Below the pieces are notes generated by a model that was not told where the DNA came from, did no database searches, and saw nothing but the letters and a program-made list of their open reading frames with translations. 38,056 nt of DNA, taken from the NCBI GenBank assembly GCA_026770575.1, contig MU657182.1, positions 467,498 to 505,553 on the forward strand. The letters are read 5' to 3'. The DNA is from Pelagophyceae sp. CCMP2097. Its lineage: Eukaryota; Sar; Pelagophyceae. A program made the position numbers and the translations under genes. Of the stretch, positions 9,739 to 21,163 are shown one piece after another (position 1 is the first letter of the stretch; each line of letters starts with the position of its first letter).

Positions 9739-10104
9739 CGGCGACCAGACGTGGTGCGGGTGCGGAGGGTGCGGCGGGCCTACTGGTTTGTTATGCACAC
9801 GGTTGCAGCCGCGTGGCGAGTCGTGGTGCATACACGACGGGGAGAGACGCTCGAGTCGTGGTGTATACACGACGGGAAGACGTGGCAAGATGGAACAACA
9901 AGACGGAACACACGATGGGGATGGACAGAGGCGCGTTGAAAAAAAGGCCCGTCGTCTATAGGACGCGGCGCGCGGGCCGGGGCCGCCGAGGCGCGGCAGC
10001 GTGCGCTGGAACAGGCCCATCGTTGCGATCTTTGCCACTTTCGGCTTCCGACTGTTCAACGGAATGGCCCAACGGCCCGGATCGCCGAAGCGTTTGGCAG
10101 GCCA
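9739..10104. promoter_or_regulatory. Divergent intergenic region with a palindromic tandem repeat
   Basis: These 366 bp separate the small TM-protein gene (-) and the glucosyltransferase gene (+) and probably contain both promoters. Near-identical 25-bp units start at 9817 and 9852 (period 35). Each contains a CACGAC arm around GTGYATACAC, which is fully palindromic (GTGTATACAC) in the second copy. They could be duplicated binding sites; that is inference. Confidence 0.4.
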
Positions 10105-13100
10105 ATGGCCATGATGATGCGCGCCGCATTGGCGCTGCTGCTGGCGCCGTGCGCTTGGTCGCGGTCCGTCGACGTGTCCATGTCCGCGCCGTGGCCGACG
10201 ACGGCGCTGGCGCCGTTGCTGGAGGCGAGCGAGTTCTTTGCACAGGAATCCCCGATGCAGTTTTGGCGCCTCGTCGACTCGCTTTATACACCAAACGGCG
10301 CCGACGGCGCGGCGACCGCCGCCAAGTTCGCCGCCGCATCGACGATGCCCTACTCGAGCGAGGCGCACGAGGAAGTCTCGGCGATGGTGCTGGACGCGGG
10401 TGAAAAGTTACTTTCACCGCTCGGCCACTCTTTACTCCAGCTCGCTCTGGCGACGCGCGAGTACGCGCCGCGCGTCGAGGCGCATCGGTCCGTCGCGCGC
10501 GGCGCGGCCGTCTGCGCAAACGGGCCGCTCGGCACTCGCGCGGTGGTGCACGCCGGGGCCGAGGCCTCGGTCGTCTGCGCTCCGGAAGACCTCGCCGCCG
10601 CTATCGCGTCGTGCGTTGCAAACGAGGGCGCGGCGACTTTAGTCGGGCTGGAGACGTGGTACCCCTGCTCTTCGTCTGAATCGGCGCCGGCGATTGAGCT
10701 CATCGGCACGCTGGGTTCGTCCGACCTCCAAGCGTGGCACGCCGCCGCCTCCAGCTTGGCCGACGCGGGCCTGGCGCGCTACACGCTGAGGCACGCGGCG
10801 GATGCGCCGGCGGGGCCGCCGACGTTTTTGCAGGGGTTTGGGGCCAACCTCGACATTAAGAACATGGAGTACCGGAATTTCGACACCGACTCCAAAGCCG
10901 CCCTCGCCTCGGAAACGCCGGCCGTCGTGGACTTTGAGGTCGGCGCGGAGACGGCGGGCGTCGTCTTCTCGACGTTGCTGCAGCGCAGGCCGGAGCTGCA
11001 GGCGGAGCTGTGGACCCTTCGGGAAGCGTTACTCGAGGAGGCGTCCGCGGACTCTTCGTCTTTGAAGATGTGGCGACTCCACGACCTCTCGCTCCAGGCA
11101 GCGGCGGCCGTCCTCGGCGCGCCCGACGCTTTAAAGCGCTTGGCGGAGGTGACGCAGGACTTTCCGTCGCACGCGTCGGCCATCTCCGCGCTCGCAGTCC
11201 CGGACGCCGTCCGCTTGGCGTCGGCAAACGCGGAAAGGCGAGGCATGCAGGCTTCCATGACGGGCGGCGCTGCGGCGCCGCGGTCCGTCGTCTTCATCGG
11301 TGGGCGGGCGCACCAAATTGACTCTGCGACTTTCTCCATTTTTGATTTAGTGCAGTCTGTACGTTTAGAGGCCGCGTCTTTGGACGCTCTGCAGCGCCTC
11401 GTCGTTTCGGGCGTCGTGACCGACGCGCCGGCGCTGCTGCGCGCCGCCGATTCTGCGCCGGCGGCGTCGGCTTCCGAGGCGGCTCGGGTGGACGTGCTGA
11501 CAGGGAGCAAAGCTGCGGTAGTTTATGTCAACAACATGGAGAAGGATAAAGACTACGCGCGCTGGCAGCGCAGCGTCCAGGCGCTGCTCTATCCGTCGTA
11601 CCAGCTGCACGCCATTTCGAAGAACTTGTACACGTGCGTCGTCGTCGTGGACGCCTCGACGGCGGCCGGGCTCGGCGCGCTCCGCGAGAAACCGCGTCCG
11701 CGATTAAGGGGCATCAAAGCCACGCAGTCTTCAGCGGAGGCTCTCGGGGCGCCTCGGAGGCGCCGGGGAGGCCCTTTGAGCTCGGCGACTAGGCATTGCG
11801 TACCTCATGATCAATCAGGGCTACCCCGTGCGCTTCGGCTTCGTGCTCGCCGGCACGCAGGCCAGCGCGGCGCAGTCGTCGCAGAGCGCCGACGTCGACG
11901 ACTCGGCCTTTGTGCGGCAAGAGGCGGACCCTTTACAAAAACTCTTCCTCGCAAAGGCGCCCGCTGCGGAAGATGCGCCCAAGTCGGAATCGGCGGGCGA
12001 CGAGGTGAACCAGGCCGCCTTGATGGCGTACGCCTCATCTCCGCCGGCGGCGTCGGAGGACGAGGCGCAGCCGCTGACGGGGCGCCACTGCGCCACGCTC
12101 TTCGCTCTGGCAAAGGCGGCAAAGGGCCCCAAGACGGCCTTTGCCGTGCTGGCCTTACTCGCCGAGGGCTACGCCGAGGCCGGGGTGGTGCCGACGCTCG
12201 GCGAGGGCGTGGCGGCGTATGCTCTGTCGCTGCGGAAAGATTCGGGAGTCCACCTCTCGGGACTTGAAACAGCCATGCAAAAAGGCTTCTCCGACAAGCC
12301 AAAGGAGGCCAAGGCGGAGGCGTGGAAGGCTTTAACGGCGTCCGAGGGCTTTTTGGGCACTTGGGCCGCCGCCGACTACGAGTTGGAGGCTTCACAGTTC
12401 GTGGCTTCAAAGGGCTTAAAGGTCGGGTCGTTCGCGATGAATGGCCTCGTCGTCGACTCGCTGGACCTGCAGTCGGAGCTGCTGCCGCTCCTCACCATGG
12501 AGCAGCAGCGTTTAGCGGGGCTCGTCTCGACGGGCAAGCTTACGGACCGGACCAAATCCGTTTATGGCAAAGCTTTACTCGGCGCCGCCAAGACTCGGGC
12601 CGAGGCGACGCACCTCGCCAACAAGCACTCGCAACTGCCGGGCCACGAAGCCGTGTACGTCGACCTCTCGACGGCCGAGGTGGCCGAAGTCCTCGGCCCT
12701 GCGCAAGGCGGCGCGGTTTGGATGGCCGGCGAATTCGGCGAAGACGACGACTCGTCGCTCGTCTCTGTCGTCGTGCTCGCCGATCTCGGCACGGCGCGCG
12801 GCATCGCCCTCGCCGCCATTTCGCTGCGCAGCGCCGCCACGCCAGGCGGGGCGGCACGCGTCGCAATCTTCCACAACCCAGCAGACGCGTCCTCGCCGGC
12901 CTCCCGACGCGGTTTTGCGCGGTCGCGCGAGATGGACGCGGCCGCCCGGCCGGGCGGCGATTCCGCGGGTGCGGCGCTGGCGGTGCTGCAAGCCTCGCTC
13001 GTCGCCCTCCGGGCTGGCGACGTCGCTTCGGCGACGGAGGACGCTGTGGCCGCTTCCGCGGCGGCGCGCGCGTTGGGCGTTTCGGCCGGCGACGCCGCTC

Positions 13101-15085
13101 TTATTGTCAACGGCCGGCGCGTCGACGTGCCTTTGGGTTCGGAGCTGCTCGACGAGGCGACTTTTGCGGGTGTCGTTTTTCACGAAGAAAAGCGCGCGGG
13201 CGTGGTGTCTGCGGCTTTGGACCTGACGGACGACTTGGATGTCGTCATGCTGGCTGCGGCGTTTATGGGCTGCCGCGCCGCGGCGGGCGAGCGAACAGAC
13301 GTCGACGTCATCGTTGAAGAACTCGTTGGTCAAATCTCGCCCCTCGTTTCATTTTCAGAGGCCGCCGAGGGCGGCACGGTGCGCGACCTTTTGTCTGTGA
13401 CTGCAATCCTCGACCCTTTGACAGAGGCGGCGCAGCGCGCTGCCCCCGTGCTCTTGGTGCTGCGCGACGCGCTGCAGCTCAACGTGCGCCTGGTTCTGCT
13501 GCCGAACCCCGAGGTTCGGGAGATGCCGCTGCAGAAATATTACCGATTCGCCTTGAACACGCACGCTGTCGGGTCTCCCGCGTCGACGCCGTCCGCGAGG
13601 TTCGACTCGCTCCCAAAAGGCCACGTCCTCACGCTGCGCGTTGACACGCCAGAGGCCTGGGATGTGCAAACGGCAGCGGCGGACTCTGATTTAGACAATT
13701 TAAGATGCGACGACGGCCGGTGCGAGACGACCGAGTCCATCTCATACCAACTCAAATCGCTCACAGTCTCGGGCCAGTGCTTCGACGCGCGCGACCGCCG
13801 GCCGCCCAACGGCCTGCAGCTCGAGCTGCGGCGCGTCAACGATGCGGGCGACGGCGGGGACACGCTGGTGATGCAGAATCTGGGCTATTTCCAGCTCCGC
13901 GCGTCGCCCGGCGCGTGGGCGCTGTCGCTCGCCAACGGCACAAAGTCCAACGAGTTGTACGACGTCCTCGACGGCGGCGAGGCTCCGAAGTCGGATGCGG
14001 CGCGGAGACGCGCCTATGCGCCCGACGCGGACGCGGACGCGACGCCCGCGCTTCGAGTTCTGGTCGCCGACTTTTCCGGCGCGACGACTGTCATGGCCGT
14101 GCGCAAGAAGCCGCAGTTCCAAGACGTCGACCTGCTGGACTCTTTAGACGACGTTGGGAAGATTTCCGGCGAAGCCAAAGCCCCGTCCATGCTCGGCCGC
14201 CTCTGGGGCGGCAACAAGGTGGCGAAGAAGGCCGTCGACGGCAACGAGACGATCCACGTCTTCTCGCTGGCGACGGGGGCTCTGTACGAGAGGATGCTCA
14301 AGATTATGATGCTCTCGGTCCGCAAGCGCACGTCCGGCCCCGTAAAGTTCTGGCTCTTCGAAAACTATTTGACGCCGGCGTTCAAGGACGACGCCTCCAA
14401 GCTCGCTGCGGCCAAGGGCTTCGAGGTGGCGTACGTGACGTACAAGTGGCCCGAGTGGCTTCGAAGGCAGACGGACAAGCAGCGGATTATTTGGGGCTAC
14501 AAGATCCTCTTCCTCGACGTGCTCTTCCCCCTCAGCGTGCCCAAGATCATCTACGTCGACGCGGACCAGATCGTCCGCGGCGACCTGCGCGAGCTCTGGG
14601 CCGAGGACCTGCAGGGCAAGCCCTACGGCTACGTCCCTTTTTGCGATTCGCGGCCGGAGACGCTGGGCTACCAATTTTGGCGCAGCGGCTACTGGAAGGA
14701 CCACCTCGGCTCCAAGCCGTACCACATCTCGGCGCTGTACGTGGTGGACCTGCACGCCTTTCGCCGCATGGCCGTCGGCGACCAGCTCCGGGCCGTCTAC
14801 GACCAGCTCTCGCGCGACCCGAATTCCCTTGCCAACCTGGACCAGGACCTGCCCAACTACGCGCAGAACTCCATCCCCATCCACTCGCTGCCGCAGGAGT
14901 GGCTCTGGTGCGAGAGCTGGTGCAGCGACGAGACGAAGGCGGCGGCCAAGACGATTGACCTGTGCAACAATCCGCAACACAAAGAAAACAAACTTTCCAT
15001 GGCCAAGCGAATCATCAACGGCTCGCTCTTCCAAGAGAGCTGGGTCGACTTGGACGACGAGGTCAAGGCCGCCACGGAGCGCTAG
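10105..15085 (+). CDS. UGGT: UDP-glucose:glycoprotein glucosyltransferase (UGGT)
   Basis: Two exons, 10105-11695 and 11793-15085, give 1,627 residues, near the family's usual 1,500-1,650. The N-terminus MAMMMRAALALLLAPCAWS is a signal peptide. The long N-terminal part includes KNMEYRNFDTDSK and VVYVNNMEKDKDYARW, typical of the folding-sensor region. The C-terminal GT24 catalytic domain starts near residue 1348 (IHVFSLATGALYERML), with KFWLFENYLTPAFKD, RIIWGYKILFLDVLFP, the YVDADQIVRGDL DxD metal site near 1452, NLDQDLPNYAQ and LPQEWLWCESWC. The enzyme re-glucosylates misfolded glycoproteins in the ER for calnexin-type chaperones. The C-terminus ends AATER with no obvious KDEL-type retrieval signal. 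The intron donor is ambiguous: GT at 11696 or GC at 11684, both phase 1. Confidence 0.95.
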
Positions 15086-15484
15086 CGCCATTCTAATCCA
15101 AGCCTCGACTCAGACCCACCTCATCAGCTATAGGAGCCGGGGAATACGCCTCTGGCTGCCCACTCCGGAGAGCCTGCCGCCGGGACTGCCGCACAAAAGC
15201 GCCGTCCCCGACGTCACCGCCGGCCGGGACGGTCGTCACCGTGCGCCGTGACGGAGATATCGCCGTAAGTCCGCAGACGAGTACTCGCGAGTCCTCGCGG
15301 TTCGAATTCCTCACCGTGGGATTCTTTCGGAATTCTCACACCAGGCATTGTCTGCAATTTGAACAGAGCTCTAGAGAGAGCGCGCGCGCGCCGACCTCCG
15401 ACTCCGAGTTCGAGCGCTTCGAGCCTCCGCCGGCTGCGCATCCGGTAGCACCCAACCCGGTCAGTTCTTCGCCCCCTTGCCAAA
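15086..15484. other. Intergenic region between UGGT and MYND/Sel1 genes
   Basis: No gene or RNA gene is supported. It should contain the UGGT 3' untranslated region and the upstream region of the next gene. A tRNA-like GGTTCGAATTCC at about 15299 lacks a pairing T-stem. Confidence 0.5.
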
Positions 15485-16637
15485 ATGTCCGATGAACGAA
15501 GTTCTCAAGTTGCCTCCGAGTCAGTCAAGAATCGTCTGAAGGTACGAGCGCTCGAGCGACCAGCCTAATGAACGAGCAGACGATGGAGGCGCCGCCCGCC
15601 GCCCGTGTACCAAAGCCGTGCTGCGTCTGCGACGAGCCGGGCGGCAAACCACTACTGCTCGAAAAAGTGCCAGCTCGTAGACTGGTACGAGCGCGGGCAC
15701 AAGGCGCAGTGCAAGCAGCTCGCCGTCGACTTTCAAGACCGCCTCCTCGACGAGCTCATGCCGGAGAAGCTGAAGATCGAGGAGGAGCCGGCCATCGTCG
15801 AGGACGTCGCGCCGGCGGCTGGTTCCACGGCGGCGCCGCGGTTACCGGCAACTGTTTTCAAGGCGGCGCCGCGGTCGCCGGCTGTTCAAACGGAAACGAC
15901 GGCAGACGTCAAGGCCGGCGCGCTAAAGGACGGCACGCCAGACTGGCGCGGCACGTGCGCCATCTGCTTCGATCTGCTTCTTGTTTACACGGTCGATCGA
16001 ATATTCAACGAGTGCTGCTGCAGCAGCATTTGCATGGCATGTCACGTCAAGTGCGAGGAGTACGACGTCCGATGCCCGCTCTGCCGAAGCGCGCCCTACG
16101 CGTCGAACGCCGAGTATCTGCGCCGACTGCAGAAACATGTGGACGAGGGGAATGCCGAGGCACAGGCGGAGCTCGGAGACGATTACCTTCTTGGTAGCAT
16201 GGGTATCAAGAAGAATTTGAAGAGGGCGTTTCAGATGTACAAGCTCGCGGCGGCGCAAGGACATCCAGGAGCATGGACTGGGGAAATGCTACAAGGACGG
16301 GGAAGGCGTCAAGATGGACAAGAAGACTGCCGTGCATTGGTATCGACGCGCAGCCGACCAAGGACATCCTGATTCTCAGTTCATGCTGGGCGCAAATTAC
16401 CACAACGGCGAGGGCGTGGCGCAGTCGTACGAGGAAGCTGTAAAGTGGTTCCGCCTCGCCGCGGCGCAAGGCCATGCACGCGCACTCAGCTTACTCGGCA
16501 TTCGCTATGAATACGGCGAAGGCGTTATGCAAGATGGCATCGAGGCGCTGCGCTTCTACAGGCTCGCCGAGGCAAACGGGGACGATAGCGTGGCAGATGA
16601 TATCATCCGGTGCACGGCAGGACTCATGTTTACATAA
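15485..16637 (+). pseudogene. MYND zinc finger + RING-like + Sel1-repeat protein, frame-disrupted
   Basis: Exon 1 is 15485-15541 (MSDERSSQVASESVKNRLK), then a 38-nt GT-AG intron, then sequence from 15580. Recognisable parts in order: half of a MYND finger (CCVCDEPGG, then HYCSKKCQLVDWYERGHKAQC), a RING-like CAICFD...CCCSSICMACHVKC...CPLCR, and four Sel1 repeats such as GEGVAQSYEEAVKWFRLAAA. The frame breaks twice, near 15640-15650 and near 16270-16285. At the first break the middle Cys pair expected of MYND is also missing. At the second the Sel1 repeat lacks about two residues' worth of sequence. Either the gene is decaying, or the assembly has small deletions here. MYND-RING-Sel1 proteins are common in stramenopiles and are usually taken to bind proteins; no specific role can be given. 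Confidence 0.7.
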
Positions 16638-16922
16638 AGTCGACCACGATTGATTGCGCCAGTCCCGAGGTGCTCGTAAGAGTGGATGCAGTCTCCGCCG
16701 GATCCATCGACCGCCGTCTCCGGTCGGTTGTGCTCTTCTCCTCCCTTGGAGTGTGTCACATTATCCATCAAACGCGCGAGTGGGGGCGCAGCAGCATTTG
16801 ACGTCAGAGTGGAAGAAAGCTTTTCAAAGAAGAGACCCTCCTCCCTCACAAACGCGACGTCGGCCCCGGGCGTTAATATGATTTAGATTCGAAGATTCGC
16901 ATCCACGACGGCCTCGCGCAGT
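16638..16922. other. Convergent 3' region of MYND/Sel1 and ABC transporter genes
   Basis: These 285 bp lie between two convergent stop codons and should hold both 3' untranslated regions. I see no further gene, RNA or clear terminator structure. Confidence 0.5.
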
Positions 16923-19900
16923 TCAATGGCGGTGCGCAATGGTGTTGCGGAAGACGGTCTCGAGCGACGGCTGCGCGACGGCGTAGTCGTCGAATAGCGC
17001 CTCCTTTTGCGCCTCGAGCGCCGCCAGCGCGCGCCCGAGGTCCCTGGCCATGACACCCGACGGAACGAGAAACGTCTCAGAGCCACCCGGCCGCGGTGCC
17101 GCCGGCGCCTCCGAGGCGCGCCCCGCGTTTCGCGTTGCCGCACTGGGCCGTGCGACGCGCTGCGCCGCGCCGGGTCCGAAGATTCTGTCGAGGAGGCGCT
17201 GCACGCCTTCTATGTCCTTTGTGCCGTGGATTTCGACGGTGTAGTGCGCCCCGAAGCGCGACTTCAAATGCTGGATCGTGCCTACGACGGCGCCGCTCCG
17301 GCATCGCCCGGGAAAGCGTGCGTCGAGCCATGCCGCTCGACAAGACTGGGCTTTTCGACGGCGGGCGCGGGGCCGCGCCGATGGCTGCAAGCCTGCCTCG
17401 CACGAGGATGGCGACGCGGCCGCAGAGCGCCTCGACCTCTTCCATGAGGTGCGACGTGAGGACGACGGACCGCTTTTCCATGGTTTCCCGGAGGACGCGC
17501 CACAGCGTCCGCCTCGCCAACGGGTCCAAACCGGCCGACGGCTCGTCGAGCAAGCAGCACGCCGGGTCGCCGACGAGGGCCATGGCGACGCAGAGCTTGC
17601 GCTTCATGCCGCCGGAGAGGTGCGCGGAGCGCTTGTCGGCATGCCGCAAAAGGTCGAGCGATGCCAGAATCCTTCGCACGGCCGCGTCGGCAGGAGAGCC
17701 GTCAACGTTCCGCGGTTGGCGCAGCCGCGAAAAGAGGACGAGGTGGTCGCGCGCGGAGAGGGCGTCCCAGAGGGTGTTGGATTGGGCGACAATGCCGAGG
17801 CCGCGCCCGCGCGTCACTTGGGGCCCGTCCGCAGAAGCGTTGACGCACCTCCCATTCACAAAGACGGCGCCTTTGGTCGGCAGGATCTCGCGGACGATTG
17901 CGTCCAACGTCGTCGACTTGCCCGCGCCGTTGGCGCCGAGGAGTCCGAAGCACTCGCCCCGCGATACGCGGAAAGAGACGCCGTCGACGGCGGGCGCGGA
18001 CGCCGACGCGTAGACGTGCCGCAGGCCTTTCACGACGAGCGCGAACTCGAATGTTGGCGACGTCAAAGCGCCGTCGCGCATCCCGAAGACGGCCACGCGT
18101 TCAGCTACGACGTCTCCGTCCTCACCTTGCGCGCACTTTAAAACGTCTTGCGCCGCCTCCTCGGACGCTTCCGGCGCGGCGAGTCGTTCGTCGAGGAAGA
18201 TGGTGAGCGCCATGGAGGCTGCGGCTTGCAGTAAAAGTGTTGCAATGCAGACTCGCGCCGTGTCGTCGAACGCCGCTCCAAAGACCGTCGTCCAACCCTG
18301 CGCCCCCCCGCTGCGCCTTTGCCCGTCAAAAGCTCTGCGGGACCCGAGGAGCACGTTGGAGAAGCCGAGGAAAAAAGCGCCTTGCGGCGAGAAGAGGATG
18401 AGGCCGCCGCCTCCTAAAGCTTCAGGCGGCAACGGCGGTTGCATCTTGGAAGCAAAGATGAGCAGTATACACAACTGCGGCGCCAGCACCAAGCCGACGT
18501 GGACGCCGGGCAGGCCGCCGAGGCACGCCGTCGCGGAGTTGTACCTTGTGGACGCGAGATATGAGTGAGAGAGGAGAAAGAGCCCGAAGATTTGGAGGTA
18601 AGCCAGCCGCGCGAAAAACAACACTCCGCCGGTCTTCCCAAAGTGGCCTTCGAAGAGCAGCGGCCCCGCGGCGAGCGTGAGTGCGACTGGGGCGTAGATC
18701 AAGAGATCGGCGACCAGGTTGCCGAGCCAGTACGCTCGGCCGTCGCACCCGACCACGCGTAAAACGGCGCGCAGCTTCTTCTCACGCTCCTCCACCACGC
18801 CCGCGGCGACTATCGCCGGGTAGAGCAGCAAACTGCCGCTGACTGCGAGCGCGGTGACGAGGTCGTTTGTGTCGGCGTCTCGAAGTTGTAAAATATCTCG
18901 AAACGCCGCCCACTGCGCGCAGACGCACGTCGCCACGGGCGGCAGCAGCAGCGTCGCCGTCAGCAGCCGCTGCCGCTTCGCCGCGCGCAGCCGCTTGGCG
19001 GCGACGGCTTGGGCTTGGCGGAAAACGACGGGCACCAAGCCGCGCGGCTCCGTCCCTTCAGCTCCGGACGGCGCCTCCGCAGCGGGCGGCCCTTGGTCCT
19101 CGGCGCAGACGGCCATGAAGACGTCGCCGAGGTCCGGGGCTCGCAAACCGAAGCTTTCGATCCCGAAGCTTTCCAAGCCGTCTCCGAGGCTGCGGAGCAA
19201 GCCTGCGGCTTTGCCCGACGAAAGGAGCGCCGGCGGCAGCGCCAGTTCCAGCGTCTCGCCATGGCGCAGTCTTCGGCCCGCGCCTGCGTCGGCGTCGAGG
19301 CCTGCGTTTTCGAGGCATTCCCGGAGCCTGTGGAGCTGTTCCGCCTTGGCGCCGCGCCGGACGTCGCAGACGAGGCGGTGCGCTTCTCCGAACCTTCGCT
19401 TGAGCGCGTGCGGTGGGCCGTCGCAGACGAGCCTGCCTTTGTGCAAAATGCCTATGCGGTCTGCAACCGCATCTGCCTCGTCAATGTAATGCGTCGACAA
19501 CAGCGTCGCCCGATCCCCGCATTCAACCACGCCCCAGAACGCGCGGCGCGCGAGGCAGTCCATGCCCGCCGTCGGTTCGTCGAGGACCACGAATCGCGAT
19601 CCTCCGCACAGCGCTAAGCAAGTCGACACCTTCCTCCAAAGGCCGCCCGAGAGCTCGCTCGCCAGCGCATCTGCGCGGTCGGACATGTCGAACTGCTTTA
19701 ACAACAAGTCCGCCTCCGCCTCGCCGTCAGCTTCTTCGTGGCGCGCCGCGCGTTTGATGCGCGCGAACAACGTGATGTGCTCTCTCGCAGTCAGCAATGC
19801 ACAGAGCACGTCGTCCTGGGCGCAGGCGCCCGTTAATGCGCGCACTTTAGCAGCGTCCTGCCGGATCGAGTTGCCGTAGACCGTGGCGCCGCCGCTCTTG

Positions 19901-20938
19901 TGGGCAGCGTCTGAATTGAGGCCTCCAGTCAGAATGCGCATGGTCGTCGACTTGCCCGCCCCATTCGCGCCGAGTAGAGCGTAGACGGAACCCTCGCCAA
20001 AGGCAAACGAGACGCCGTCGACGACGGTTTGACCGCCGAGGACCTTGCGTAGGTTAGTGACGACGACGGCTTCGGCGGGTAGTGCCTCAGTCGAGTGCTC
20101 AACAGAATCGGAGGTCCGTCGTCGAAGTGACCAGGACGAGAGCAGCGCGGCGAGCGATACGAAGACCAAGGCGTCCAGCGCGAGCGCCGCCGTCGCGGCC
20201 TCGACAGAGCCTTTTTGGTGCCGCAGCGAATCGTCCAACTGCAAAGCATCGACGCCGTATAGGAGCGCGTAGTGCGGCAGCAGCAGCGCGCCGCGGCCAC
20301 CGCCGTAGAAGAAGCAGGCGGCACTGGCCACCTGCAGGGCGACGGCGGCCTGGACGGCGAGCGTCTTGGACTGGCCGACCAAAGCGGCTAAAAGCACGCC
20401 GAGGGCGCCGCTCGAAACGGCAAAGGCCCACATCAAAGCGAAGAGCGTGACGAAGGAAGCGCGCGCGAAGAGGCCCAGGTAGGACGAGACGGCGGCGATC
20501 AGGCACGCGTACAAGGCCTGCGTGGGATACGTCAAGTGCATCATCCCGACTCGGCAACGCCGTTTCTCGAGGGCGGTGCATTCGTCGTTCCCAGGGCATG
20601 GTTTGCCCGGGTGCGCAGGTCCTCGCGCCGACGGCGGCGGCCTCGAGTGCTCGCGCGGCGCAGTACGCTGCGCGCGAAAGCCCCATCGTCTCCATGTGCT
20701 CCACAAGCGCCGCCTCGTCGACGACGTCGACGGTCTGCCGTAAAAGTAGCATGGCCACGGCCACGGGCGCCGCGAGGACCTCGAGCGAGCCGTTGGATTG
20801 GCGGTGGAGGGCGTCGTAGATCAAATGGCAGCCCACAAAGGCCACCGCAGGCAGCGCCACCAGGTCGCGCGCCAGCGCCTCCCAGCCCCGCCGTAGCTCC
20901 AATCGCCGCTTCCACATCAGCGCCGTGAGCTGCGCCAT
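16923..20938 (-). CDS. ABCA-type full-size ABC transporter
   Basis: Exons 20938-20633, 20517-17379 and 17281-16923 (minus) give 1,267 residues. Layout is TMD1-NBD1-TMD2-NBD2. NBD1: Walker A GANGAGKSTTM (about 285), signature LSGGLWRK, Walker B FVVLDEPTAGMD, His loop LLSTHYIDEAD. TMD2 is hydrophobic from about KRQRLLTATLLLPP onward. NBD2: Walker A GANGAGKSTTL (about 960), signature LSGGMKRK, CCLLDEPSAGLD and VLTSHLMEEVEAL. The C-terminal IQHLKSRFGAHYTVE and PSLETVF are typical of ABCA proteins, which mostly move lipids. Both ATPase sites look intact. TMD1 lacks the large extracellular loop of animal ABCA1. ATG 20938 precedes AQLTALMWKRRLELRR, the usual ABCA start; ATG 21013 would add 25 residues. 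Intron 20632-20518 is GT-AG but its exact ends are uncertain; 17378-17282 needs a GC donor. Confidence 0.9.
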
Positions 20939-21163
20939 CCTGCGCAGGTTTGACGCGCTTGTGGAGCGATCGCTAATCACAAAAGGGTCACAGAAAACCC
21001 GAACCGTCACCAAAACGCGTTACAGCCGATTCAAGCGCCCGACGGCCGTGCGAGCACGACGCCACCGACCGGGGCCTCGCGAGAGCCCTTGAGAGGACAA
21101 TCGTGGGATTTACATTTGGGTTTCATTTGGCCGAGCGGCCCGTTTCGACGGCGGTCAGCGCGG

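Noticed and set aside
13705..14958. 417-residue open frame inside the UGGT gene
   Set aside because: Arg/Pro-rich shadow frame typical of GC-rich coding DNA; the UGGT frame carries the conserved GT24 domain.
15290..15330. tRNA-like GGTTCGAATTCC
   Set aside because: The flanking five bases do not pair as a T-stem and no acceptor or anticodon arms are found around it.
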